Assembly (NCBI RefSeq): GCF_000419525.1
Contig: NZ_ATTE01000001.1
Coordinates: forward strand, 620,001 to 684,000
Source: Leucothrix mucor DSM 2157
GTDB lineage: Bacteria > Pseudomonadota > Gammaproteobacteria > Thiotrichales > Thiotrichaceae
DNA: 64,000 bases
Reading direction: 5' to 3'
Both the position numbers and the translations under genes were made by a program. Positions 25,753 to 34,300 of the stretch are shown here, one piece after another. A model generated the notes under the pieces. The model searched no databases. It had not been told where the DNA came from and saw nothing but the letters and a program-made list of their open reading frames with translations. The first letter of the stretch is position 1. Each line of letters opens with the position of its first letter.

Positions 25753-26604
25753 ATGTTAGATGCAGGTTTAATTATGGCCTTGGCATTATTGTTTATTGTT
25801 GCAATGACGATCGCCAAAGGTGTGAGACTAGTGCCGCAAGGTTATAAATGGGTTGTGCAGCGTTTGGGTAAATACCATTCCACGCTCCAGCCGGGTTTGA
25901 ATATTGTGATTCCGTTTGTGGATACGGTATCTCATAAGGTAACAACTAAAGATATCGTATTGGATATCCCATCGCAGGAAGTTATCACTCGTGATAATGC
26001 TGTGATCGTGGCTAATGCAGTGGCGTATATCAATATCGTCGCGCCTGAAAAAGCAGTATACGGCGTTGAGAACTACGTCGTGGCGATTCAAACGCTAGTG
26101 CAAACCTCACTGCGTTCGATTATCGGTGAAATGGATTTAGACTCGGCCTTGTCATCACGTGATCTGATTAAGTCTAAGCTGAAGGGTATGATTTCAGATG
26201 ATATCTCCGACTGGGGTATTGTGCTGAAAACGGTTGAGATTCAGGATATTAATCCGTCCGGAACCATGCAGCATGCGATGGAAGAACAAGCCGCTGCCGA
26301 ACGTGCCAGACGTGCCACGGTAACGCGTGCAGAAGGTGAGAAGGCTGCGCAAATATTGGAAGCTGATGGGCGATTAGAGGCATCTCGTCGTGATGCTCAG
26401 GCGCAGGTTATCTTGGCTGAGGCGAGCAAGCGGTCGATTGAGATGGTGGCCTCTGCAATTGGTGAAGAGCAATTGCCCGTTATGTACTTGCTGGGTGAAA
26501 AATATGTAGGCACCTTGGAAAGGCTAGCCTCATCACCTAATAGCAAGTCGATTGTATTCCCGGCGGATATCCCGTCAGCCATAAAGGGTATGATGGGTAA
26601 GTAG
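25753..26604 (+). CDS. qmcA: SPFH/stomatin family membrane protein (QmcA-like)
   Basis: This 283-residue protein has an N-terminal membrane helix (about 4-20) and an SPFH domain starting VPQGYKWVVQRLGKYHSTLQPGLN with the characteristic VLDIPSQEVITRDNA. A long Ala/Glu/Arg-rich coiled coil (about 175-235) and a C-terminal oligomerisation segment follow. It probably forms ring assemblies in the inner membrane that corral proteins and restrict proteases. GAGGAG lies 7 bases before the ATG. It is last of the four-gene operon and is closed by a strong terminator. Confidence 0.9.
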   Translation: MLDAGLIMALALLFIVAMTIAKGVRLVPQGYKWVVQRLGKYHSTLQPGLNIVIPFVDTVSHKVTTKDIVLDIPSQEVITRDNAVIVANAVAYINIVAPEKAVYGVENYVVAIQTLVQTSLRSIIGEMDLDSALSSRDLIKSKLKGMISDDISDWGIVLKTVEIQDINPSGTMQHAMEEQAAAERARRATVTRAEGEKAAQILEADGRLEASRRDAQAQVILAEASKRSIEMVASAIGEEQLPVMYLLGEKYVGTLERLASSPNSKSIVFPADIPSAIKGMMGK

Positions 26605-26634
26605 GACATTACAGTTTAAGTAAGCTTTAAATAG

Positions 26635-26674
26635 AAACGGCGGGCAGTCCTGAAATGGATTGCCCGCCGTTTTT
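26635..26674 (+). terminator. Rho-independent terminator after the SPFH gene
   Basis: AAACGGCGGGCA (26635-26646) pairs with TGCCCGCCGTTT (26661-26672), followed by further T residues. The twelve-base-pair stem lies between convergent genes and probably also ends darP transcription in the other direction, where the T-tract is interrupted. Confidence 0.88.
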
Positions 26675-26697
26675 GTATTCTAAATGAATGCTAGCGC

Positions 26698-27237
26698 TTA
26701 GCTATCATCGGATTCCTTGGCTTCTTTTTCATCTACCAGTTCATCCAGATATTTGAAGATAAGCCGTGAGGATTTAGGTGGCTTATTGTCTTTAACTTCT
26801 TTGTTGGCATTACGAATCAGTTGGCGCAGATACTGCACATCACAATTCTCAAATTCTCCAACTAGCTCGGTGAGCAGGGCGTTGTCACCGCCAATTAGCT
26901 TGTCGCGCCATTGCTCTATGCGGTGCAAACGCTCAACCGCTCGTCGCTGTGGCATCGCTAAGCGATCCATCATATCCGTCATTTCATCCGCTTCATCCTG
27001 AGTGATTTTCCCAGACATATAACGGATATGACGTTGCAGTGCGCCACGCTCAATGCGCCTGGCCAACTCAAAATCGACCCGCATGGTCTCTGACATCGGA
27101 ACCAGTGGAAACTGACTTTTTGGCAGATCAATCACGCGCTTGATCACTTCCTGCAGTTTCTTAAGTTCGATTTTGATCAGTGTTTTATTCGGACGTTCAG
27201 CGTAAGTGAACTCCTGTGTTTCTTCATCCCAAGGCAT
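26698..27237 (-). CDS. darP: Ribosome-associated protein DarP (YjgA/DUF615)
   Basis: This 179-residue, almost entirely helical, highly charged protein has the DUF615 hallmarks KTLIKIELKKLQEVIKRVIDLPKSQ, RRIERGALQRHIRYMSGKI and DVQYLRQLIRNANKE. DarP (YjgA) aids late maturation of the 50S subunit. It is single-gene, facing the SPFH gene. The N-terminus MPWDEETQEF is shorter than in E. coli but in line with other members. Confidence 0.9.
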   Translation of the reverse strand: MPWDEETQEFTYAERPNKTLIKIELKKLQEVIKRVIDLPKSQFPLVPMSETMRVDFELARRIERGALQRHIRYMSGKITQDEADEMTDMMDRLAMPQRRAVERLHRIEQWRDKLIGGDNALLTELVGEFENCDVQYLRQLIRNANKEVKDNKPPKSSRLIFKYLDELVDEKEAKESDDS

Positions 27238-27314
27238 TATTCACGTTCATGTTGTTAATACTAGCCCTCAAGTCTAGCACTTTTGGGCGGCGATACCAGC
27301 TTAGCGCAGATATA

Positions 27315-27346
27315 AAAAAGGCGGAGCCATCAGACTCCGCCTTTTT
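27315..27346 (-). terminator. Rho-independent terminator after the secreted hydrolase-like gene
   Basis: AAAAAGGCGGAG (27315-27326) pairs with CTCCGCCTTTTT (27335-27346). Both strands show a T-run, so it can work either way. It is placed 18 bases after the stop of the minus-strand gene at 27364. Confidence 0.85.
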
Positions 27347-27363
27347 CAATCATTTGCTTAAGA

Positions 27364-29040
27364 TTAACGAGCCCGTAGGTAGTTCATCATTGCGCGGTAT
27401 TTCGCTGAGTTTGGATTCTCAGGACGTTCCAGCATCGCAAAGTAATTGCGGTTATCAATGTTAGAGATACCGTTGAAGTGCATCATCATGCCAGCACCGC
27501 TACGCTTCCAGGCTTGCAGGTACTGCTGGTATGCCTGAATCATGCGAGGGTCACGGTTTGCTTTAGAGAACAGCTCAAAGATCTTCTCGTCGCGGATAAC
27601 GTGTGCGCCATCAACGCGTAGCAAATGTTGACCACCTTCATACGCCAGCAATTTAACGCCGTATTTTTTGGTCACTGCTACGTTAGGGTCGATACGGTTC
27701 TTGACTGCACGAGGAATCGCGCCACCAGGAATGCCATCATTGATCAAGTTACCTTGCAGTATTTCTCTGAACAGATTGTTCATGCCCGCTTGGCCAGAAT
27801 GCGCCCACTGTGTTAACAGAGCACGGTTTTCAATGCGCGCAATGTAGTCACCAAAGTAAGGTGCGATACCGTAAGCATCGATGCGGCTGGCACAATTACC
27901 ACCGGCTAATGGGCAGCTTAACGCTTCTTCAGCCATGGCAGGTGCGCCGGCATAAGCAGACAGTACGCAAACAACGCGGTGCTTTTGATTGCCGAATACT
28001 TGCTTCCAGATGTCACACATTTCAGCGGTGCGTATGGCGTTCCAGTTCAGTGCTAAGCGAAGGTTACGAGAACCTTGGTTTAGCTTTGAATAAGCCGTTG
28101 GCCAGCGCTTTAAACCTTCACGCGTTGCATAATGGGTCGCTGGGTACATGTAGTTCCAGATTTCATTGGAGTTTTCTACATACACTTTCAGACCTGGATT
28201 CAGGCGTTGCTTAACCACTTGTGCAAAGCGGTAATAGAATGTGTTGTCAGCCATATGTGGCATGGAGAACCAAGGTGCCGAACGAACAGTGTTCGACAGG
28301 TCAACCATTGTCTCAACCGGCATGCCGGCATTGCCACTGTAGAACGCATGGTTTGGTGTAGTGCGTTGTTCCCAACGGCTTACCAGCGTGTCTTTAGTGT
28401 TCTGCCAAGGCATGAAGCGAATCGAGTGGAATGGCTTCATGGTGTTGATGTAGTCAGGATTGAACGGCTGACGAGCAACAGTGTTCACAAAGCGCTTAGG
28501 AACGACCTTGATGTTGCGAATGTAGTTGCCCGGATTAATGCGGGTAATGTGCAGACGCAGGTTGCGCTTGGTCGATTTAAGGTTGAACTCAATTCGGCCA
28601 GGCTGTTGCAGTGTGATATCTATATCACCGTGCGGCTTGATATCGGCATCACCGGTATAAGTAACTACGTATTCGCCTAGCGTGAAGAACTCACCTAAAT
28701 CCCAGATCGCATTGATCGAGGTATAAATTGGTGCTTCGCCAGCCGTTGGTAAGCGCATTGGCCAACCAAAGCGGTCAACTTTCACTTTCTCCGATTCACC
28801 GGTATTAAATGATTGTTTCTTGCTGCAACCAGGGTCTAATGGGCGATCATTCTGCCAGTCGTAGTTACAAGAGGTTATCCAGCCACGGGCCAGCTTAAAT
28901 TTATCATTTAGTGGGTTAGAGACTGAAATCTGAGCCAGTCCACTCGTGTTGTAACCCAGACGATCGCCAGGATTGGCATTCGCGATCCCTGCGAGGGCCA
29001 GTAGTGCCACGCCGAGTCCTAGGTTGCGGAAACTTTTCAT
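27364..29040 (-). CDS. Secreted glycoside hydrolase-like (clan A) protein
   Basis: I start at ATG 29040 because AAGGAG lies six bases upstream, giving 558 residues. The earlier ATG at 29058 is less suitable. A signal peptide (MKSFRNLGLGVALLALAGIANA) is followed by a beta-rich N-terminal domain (to about residue 180) and a TIM-barrel-like domain. Two acidic motifs, ENSNEIWN (Glu293) and LAYEGGQH (Glu468), fit the acid/base and nucleophile of clan GH-A retaining enzymes. It shares this core with the lipoprotein at 54722-57427. The substrate is unknown. A cellulose- or polysaccharide-related role is likely from the fold only. Confidence 0.65.
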   Translation of the reverse strand: MKSFRNLGLGVALLALAGIANANPGDRLGYNTSGLAQISVSNPLNDKFKLARGWITSCNYDWQNDRPLDPGCSKKQSFNTGESEKVKVDRFGWPMRLPTAGEAPIYTSINAIWDLGEFFTLGEYVVTYTGDADIKPHGDIDITLQQPGRIEFNLKSTKRNLRLHITRINPGNYIRNIKVVPKRFVNTVARQPFNPDYINTMKPFHSIRFMPWQNTKDTLVSRWEQRTTPNHAFYSGNAGMPVETMVDLSNTVRSAPWFSMPHMADNTFYYRFAQVVKQRLNPGLKVYVENSNEIWNYMYPATHYATREGLKRWPTAYSKLNQGSRNLRLALNWNAIRTAEMCDIWKQVFGNQKHRVVCVLSAYAGAPAMAEEALSCPLAGGNCASRIDAYGIAPYFGDYIARIENRALLTQWAHSGQAGMNNLFREILQGNLINDGIPGGAIPRAVKNRIDPNVAVTKKYGVKLLAYEGGQHLLRVDGAHVIRDEKIFELFSKANRDPRMIQAYQQYLQAWKRSGAGMMMHFNGISNIDNRNYFAMLERPENPNSAKYRAMMNYLRAR

Positions 29041-29311
29041 CACAAACTCCTTGTTCATCTGTCGCTGATTTCCTTGTTTTTGTATACAGACCTTATCCGT
29101 TGTCGTGATGTGGGCACGAGCGTCAAGGTTTGACTTGCGTTAATCGGAATTATTTTCATATGGCCAAGCTTGTCAGCTTGTTGGGGGAGCAAGTTAACAG
29201 AGTCGGCCATTCTAAGGTCACTCAACCATTGGTCAATCCCCGAGGATTTAAGTTCACCAATCATCGGTCGGTCACCGGACGCTGCCGAGTATGACATATT
29301 TACACACATCA

Positions 29312-31198
29312 TCAAATAATTGCTAAATTACCCTTGCTCTCAAGCCATGCCTTACGGTCGCCCGAACGCTTTTTAGCCAAAAGCATATCCATCGTGGCAT
29401 CGGCTTGTTCAGGATTATCCAAGGTTAGCTGGATTAAACGACGCGTATCCGGAGCCATTGTGGTCTCTCTAAGCTGGCCCGGATTCATCTCACCCAGACC
29501 CTTAAAGCGAGTCACAGAAATTTTGCCTTTGGTTTTCTGTGATTCGATGCGAGCCATGATGGCTTGACGCTCTTCTTCGTCCAATGCGTATTCAATTTGC
29601 TTACCGATATCAACGCGGTACAGCGGTGGCATAGCAATATAAATGTGCCCGGCGCTCACTAATGGTCGGAAATGCTTCACAAACAAAGCGCAAATTAGAG
29701 TAGCGATGTGCGCACCATCTGAGTCAGCATCAGCCAGAATGCAAATTTTACCGTAGCGCAGGCTTTCCAAGTTATCAGAGCCAGGCTCCACACCGACTGC
29801 GACTGAAATATCATGAATTTCCTGAGAGCCCAGTACCTGATCGGAGTCTACTTCCCACGTATTCAGTATTTTACCACGCAGTGGCATAATCGCCTGAAAC
29901 TCACGGTCGCGCGCTTGCTTGGCAGAGCCTCCCGCTGAGTCTCCCTCTACCAGAAATAGCTCGGTCATGCTCAAATCCTGAGACGAGCAATCCGCTAATT
30001 TTCCGGGGAGTGCAGGGCCAGAAGCGACCTTTTTACGAATCACTTTTTTGCTGGCTTTCTGGCGAACCTGTGCGTTGTTGATAATGTGTTCAGCAATCTG
30101 ATCACCAATATCCGGATGTTGGTTCAGATACAAACTAAAGGCATCTTTGAGCGCAGAGGAAACAAAGCTGGCGGCATTGCGTGAAGACAAGCGCTCTTTG
30201 GTTTGACCGGCAAACTGTGGCTCACTCATCTTGTAAGAAAGGATGAAACTAATACGGTCCCAAACATCATCCGGGGCAATTTTGATGCCGCGTGGTAACA
30301 AATTCCGGAATTCGCAATACTCACGCAACGCATCCGTTAAGCCGCTACGCAAACCATTAACATGCGTACCATCTTGCGTCGTTGGGATCAGGTTGACGTA
30401 ACTTTCTTGTGTCAGGTCGCCACCTTCAGGTAGCCAAGCAATTGCCCATTCAGCGGCTTCTTGTTCGGTATTTAACACGCCGGTAAAAGGGTCTTCCGGA
30501 ATGCTGATAAATTCTTTAATCGAGTCGATCAGGTAGTCTTTCAGACCATCTTCATAAAACCATTCAGTGGTTTCACTTTTGGCTTCTTCGACAAAGGTAA
30601 TGTGTAGCCCTGGACATAGCACGGCTTTGGCGCGCAAGTTATGCTTAAGGCGAGTTACTGAGAATTTAACGCTGTCGAAATACTGGGCATTGGGCCAGAA
30701 GTGTAGGGTAGTGCCAGTATTTTTCTTGCCGACCTTACCGATCACTTCAAGGTCAGTCGCCTTGTTACCGTTTTCAAAGGTCATTTGATATTCAAGACCA
30801 TCGCGGCGGATACGCACATCCAGTAGTAGCGACAGTGCATTAACGACCGAGACACCTACACCATGCAAACCACCTGAGAACTGGTAGTTTTTATCAGAGA
30901 ATTTACCACCGGCGTGCAAAGTACACAGGATAACTTCGATACCCGGCAGCTTTTTGTCCGGATGAATATCCACGGGCATGCCACGACCGTTATCCGCAAC
31001 TGAAAGCGAGCCATCACTATGCAAGGTCACATGGATTTTGTTGGCGTAACCGGAAACCGCTTCATCAACACTGTTATCTATAACTTCCTGAGCAAGGTGG
31101 TTGGGGCGTGAGGTGTCAGTATACATTCCAGGCCGCTTTCGCACCGGATCAAGGCCACTTAATACTTCAATTGCTGAGGCGTTATATTCGCTCGTCAT
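29312..31198 (-). CDS. parE: DNA topoisomerase IV subunit B
   Basis: This 628-residue protein has a GHKL ATPase domain (EVIDNSVDEAVSGYA, DNGRGMPV, GGLHGVGVSVVNALS), a transducer domain, and a TOPRIM domain with TELFLVEGDSAGGSAKQARDR and ILADADSDGAHI. The C-terminal RFKGLGEMNPGQL follows. The length and the GMYTDT start point to ParE rather than GyrB (about 800 residues). parC is not adjacent. Downstream is the unrelated secreted protein after about 270 bases. Confidence 0.96.
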   Translation of the reverse strand: MTSEYNASAIEVLSGLDPVRKRPGMYTDTSRPNHLAQEVIDNSVDEAVSGYANKIHVTLHSDGSLSVADNGRGMPVDIHPDKKLPGIEVILCTLHAGGKFSDKNYQFSGGLHGVGVSVVNALSLLLDVRIRRDGLEYQMTFENGNKATDLEVIGKVGKKNTGTTLHFWPNAQYFDSVKFSVTRLKHNLRAKAVLCPGLHITFVEEAKSETTEWFYEDGLKDYLIDSIKEFISIPEDPFTGVLNTEQEAAEWAIAWLPEGGDLTQESYVNLIPTTQDGTHVNGLRSGLTDALREYCEFRNLLPRGIKIAPDDVWDRISFILSYKMSEPQFAGQTKERLSSRNAASFVSSALKDAFSLYLNQHPDIGDQIAEHIINNAQVRQKASKKVIRKKVASGPALPGKLADCSSQDLSMTELFLVEGDSAGGSAKQARDREFQAIMPLRGKILNTWEVDSDQVLGSQEIHDISVAVGVEPGSDNLESLRYGKICILADADSDGAHIATLICALFVKHFRPLVSAGHIYIAMPPLYRVDIGKQIEYALDEEERQAIMARIESQKTKGKISVTRFKGLGEMNPGQLRETTMAPDTRRLIQLTLDNPEQADATMDMLLAKKRSGDRKAWLESKGNLAII

Positions 31199-31277
31199 AG
31201 ACTTCCAGAACTGCTTGAAAAACGAAGAAAATAGCGTTTCTGTGAGGTTAGGTAAAGGCTTATCTTGACGGAATCAC

Positions 31278-31309
31278 AAAAAAGGCCCGCAACATAAGCT
31301 GCGGGCCTT
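31278..31309 (-). terminator. Rho-independent terminator of the giant OmpA/Ig-like gene
   Basis: On the minus strand AAGGCCCGCA (31300-31309) pairs with TGCGGGCCTT (31282-31291), followed by a T-run (31278-31283). It lies 35 bases after the stop codon at 31344 and upstream of parE. Confidence 0.88.
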
Positions 31310-31343
31310 AGGTCATAAGGTATTTCTACCCTATGGATTGGGG

Positions 31344-34300
31344 TTAGTTAATGTTGACAGTGATGATGCTGTCTGCGGTGCCGCCGTTACCATCAGAAAC
31401 CGTAATGTATATGGTATCTGAGATGGTCGCTTCTCTCGGCGTGTATTGCAGTGTTGTTCCGCTAAAGGTGATGACTCCACCGAGAGCATCAGCCACTGCT
31501 ACATAGACACTGTCCCCATCTGCATCAGATAGGTAGCTTGCAATATCCATCGTTGTTGTTCCGGATGGGCTGGCGGTGAGTGTCGGAATGGCCCCAACTA
31601 CAGGAGAGCTGTTGTCATTCTTAACATCAATGTCCACCCGCTCAGTTGCTACGTTGCCGTTGCCGTCTGATGCTTCGTAATAAAAAACGTCTGAGCCAAT
31701 ATAGCCGGCGTTTGCTGTGTAGATAACAGTGTCACCACTTATAACCGCTGTACCGTTACTTGGTGGAGTTGTGATTCCAGTAAGCGTCAGAGTATCTCCG
31801 TCAGGGTCACTATCATCTGCGAGCACGCGGATAGTCACAGGGAAGTATCCTTGAATTGCCGCGTAGTTCGGGCTCAGCGTCGGCGCTTGGTTAGTGTTTG
31901 CTGCGACAGTTACAGTTACCGTTGCTGTTGCAGTTCCACCGTCAGCATCGCACGCAGTGTAAACAAATGAATCAGTACCTGAGAAGCCGTCATATGGTGT
32001 ATAGCTGATCTGTGTTCCTGAGGTCAAAATATTGACATAACCACCCGTTGGGTTAGAGGCAATACCTGTTACACAGGTAAGCGTTCCATCTGGATCAGAG
32101 TCATTGGCTGCAACATTAATCGTAACCGGTGTTTCAAAAGCAGTTTCTGCAGTATCGTCTACAGCGATTGGTGGTACATTCACGGCTGCATTTACATTAA
32201 CCGTTGCATTGGCTGTCGCGGTATTACCCTCGCCATCACTAACTGTGTAAGTGTAGGTGTCAACGCCAGTGAATCCGGTGGCAGGGGTATATGTAATACT
32301 GCCACTTGTGTTTGTAGTTACCGAGCCGCCCTGTGTGGGTGAAGATACTGTTGTGATAGTTAATTTATCGTTCTCAGGGTCACTATCGTTTAGCAATACA
32401 TCCATTGTGATGGCGGTGTTGAGCGGTGTTGTCACTTCATCATCGATCAGTGTCGGTGCCTTGTTCGTCGCCTCTACAGTGACCATCACGGTTGCAGTTT
32501 GAGTGCCGCCGTTACCGTCTGTAATGGTGTAGTCAAAAATGTCTGAGCCAAAGAATCCAGGCTTTGGCGTGTAAACGATGCTGTCGCCACTAATAACTGC
32601 CGTACCATTAATTGGACTATTGGTGCTCTCGATACTAATAGAGTCACCGTCTGGGTCACTGTCATTGCTCATCACATCGATTGTGATTGGCGTGTCTTGT
32701 GGTGTTGTACGAGAGTCGTTTGTTGCGATCGGTGCGGTATTGACGCTAGTAACATCCACAGTAACTGTTGCTGCGCTAGTTAGGCCATCAGGATCAGTGA
32801 TTGTGTAAGTAAATGTGTCAGTGCCAACAAAGCCACTATTCGGGGTGTAGACAATGTTAGTGCCACTAATTACCGCAGTTCCACTTTTCGGAGCATCATT
32901 GCTTTCGATGCTAATGGTATCGCTATCTGGGTCGCTATCATTGCTCATTACGTCAATAGTGATAGCGGTATCTTCTGGCGTTGAGCGGCTGTCGTCTGCT
33001 GCCAGTGGAGCAGTATTAACGTTAGTAACATTGACGGTTACCAGAGCCGTTGCAGTGCTGCCATCGGGGTCGGTAATAGTATAGTTAAAACTATCAGTGC
33101 CGGTGTAGCCACTGTTTGGCGTATAGATGATGTTACTACCACTAATTACAGCGGTACCGAACTTCGGTGTATCGTTGCTTTCGATTGTAACGGCATCGCC
33201 ATCTGGATCGCTATCATTACTCAATACATCAATGGTGACATCCGTATCTTCTGGGGTAGAGCGAGTGTCGCCAGTTGCCACTGGAGCAGAGTTAACGTTG
33301 CTCACCGTCACTGTTACCGTGGCAGTTGCTGTGTTGTTGCTTGAGTCTCTAACCGTGTAATCAAACGTTTCAGTACCAACAAAATCGGCTTCAGGTGTAT
33401 AGATGATATTGTTACCAGAAATTATCGCCGTACCGTGTGCCGGAACGTCAACATCGGCTAGGGTCAGTGTGTCGCCATCCGGATCAGTATCATTGTTTAA
33501 TGCTGTGATAGTGACGGGTGTGACTTCTGGAGTACTGGCCGTATCATTAACCGGTGTCGGAGCCAAATTCACATCGGTTACAGTAATCGTTACCGTTTCG
33601 GTAATCACTTCGCCATTACCATCGCTTACCGTGTAAGTGAAGCTATCGGTGCCAAAGTAATCTTTGGTTGGTGTGTACTGCACTTGAGTGCCAACAATCT
33701 GCACAGTTCCGTGCATGGCGCTGCCAACTTCCTGAAGCGTTAAAGTATCGCCGTCCGGGTCGGTGTCATTGGCTAATACATCAACCAATACTGCGGTATT
33801 TTCCAGTGTTGTCGCACTGTCTGGCATTGTTGTTGGGGCGTAATTTACTGTATCAGGCACAGTCACATTTACGGTCGAGGTAATCTCATTACCGTTGCGA
33901 TCTGTAACCGTATAAGTGAATGAGTCTGGTCCGGAGTAACCAGGCGTTGGAATATAACGAACTTTATCGCCAACGACGGTTGCCGTTCCGTGTGCCGGTT
34001 GAGATACGCGAACTAGCATTACGCCTTCGCTATCATTTTCCAGCACGCTAATCATATTGTCGCGACTGTTAATGGTAACTTGATCGTCTTTAGTCTGCTG
34101 TGCAGAACGAGTACTGTACGTGCTGATCGTTTTGTTGTGCTTAATGGTGTTGTGCAGCGCTCGCTTAATCCAGATTGGTGCAGACGGCACAGACTCTGTT
34201 TTCCATACGAAGCGCGACGGAGTGCCCGGAGATGCAGGAATCGCCGGAATAGCAGCGCGGCCAGCTTGTCCCGCACGACCTGGTCTGGCTGGTTGCGCCG

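Noticed and set aside
27810-28680. Overlapping plus-strand frames of 134 and 182 codons
   Set aside because: They are antisense to the secreted hydrolase-like gene, which has a signal peptide, catalytic-like motifs and a terminator. The plus frames have no domain or start signal.
29055-29315. An 86-codon minus-strand frame between parE and the secreted hydrolase-like gene
   Set aside because: It has no convincing ribosome site and no recognisable domain, and its ends only touch the neighbours by chance. A weak inverted repeat ATGGCC/GGCCAT (29160-29165 and 29215-29220) in the same gap suits an untranslated region better.
32257-33636. A series of plus-strand frames of 76-81 codons spaced 276 bases apart
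   Set aside because: They are antisense to the Ig-like repeats and recur only because the coding repeat recurs. They have no ribosome sites and hydrophobic, Val/Ser/Leu-biased translations typical of antisense frames.
31347-34055. Tandem repeats considered as a CRISPR array
   Set aside because: The period is 276 bases, the units are coding and diverged, and there are no short identical repeats with unique spacers or cas genes.
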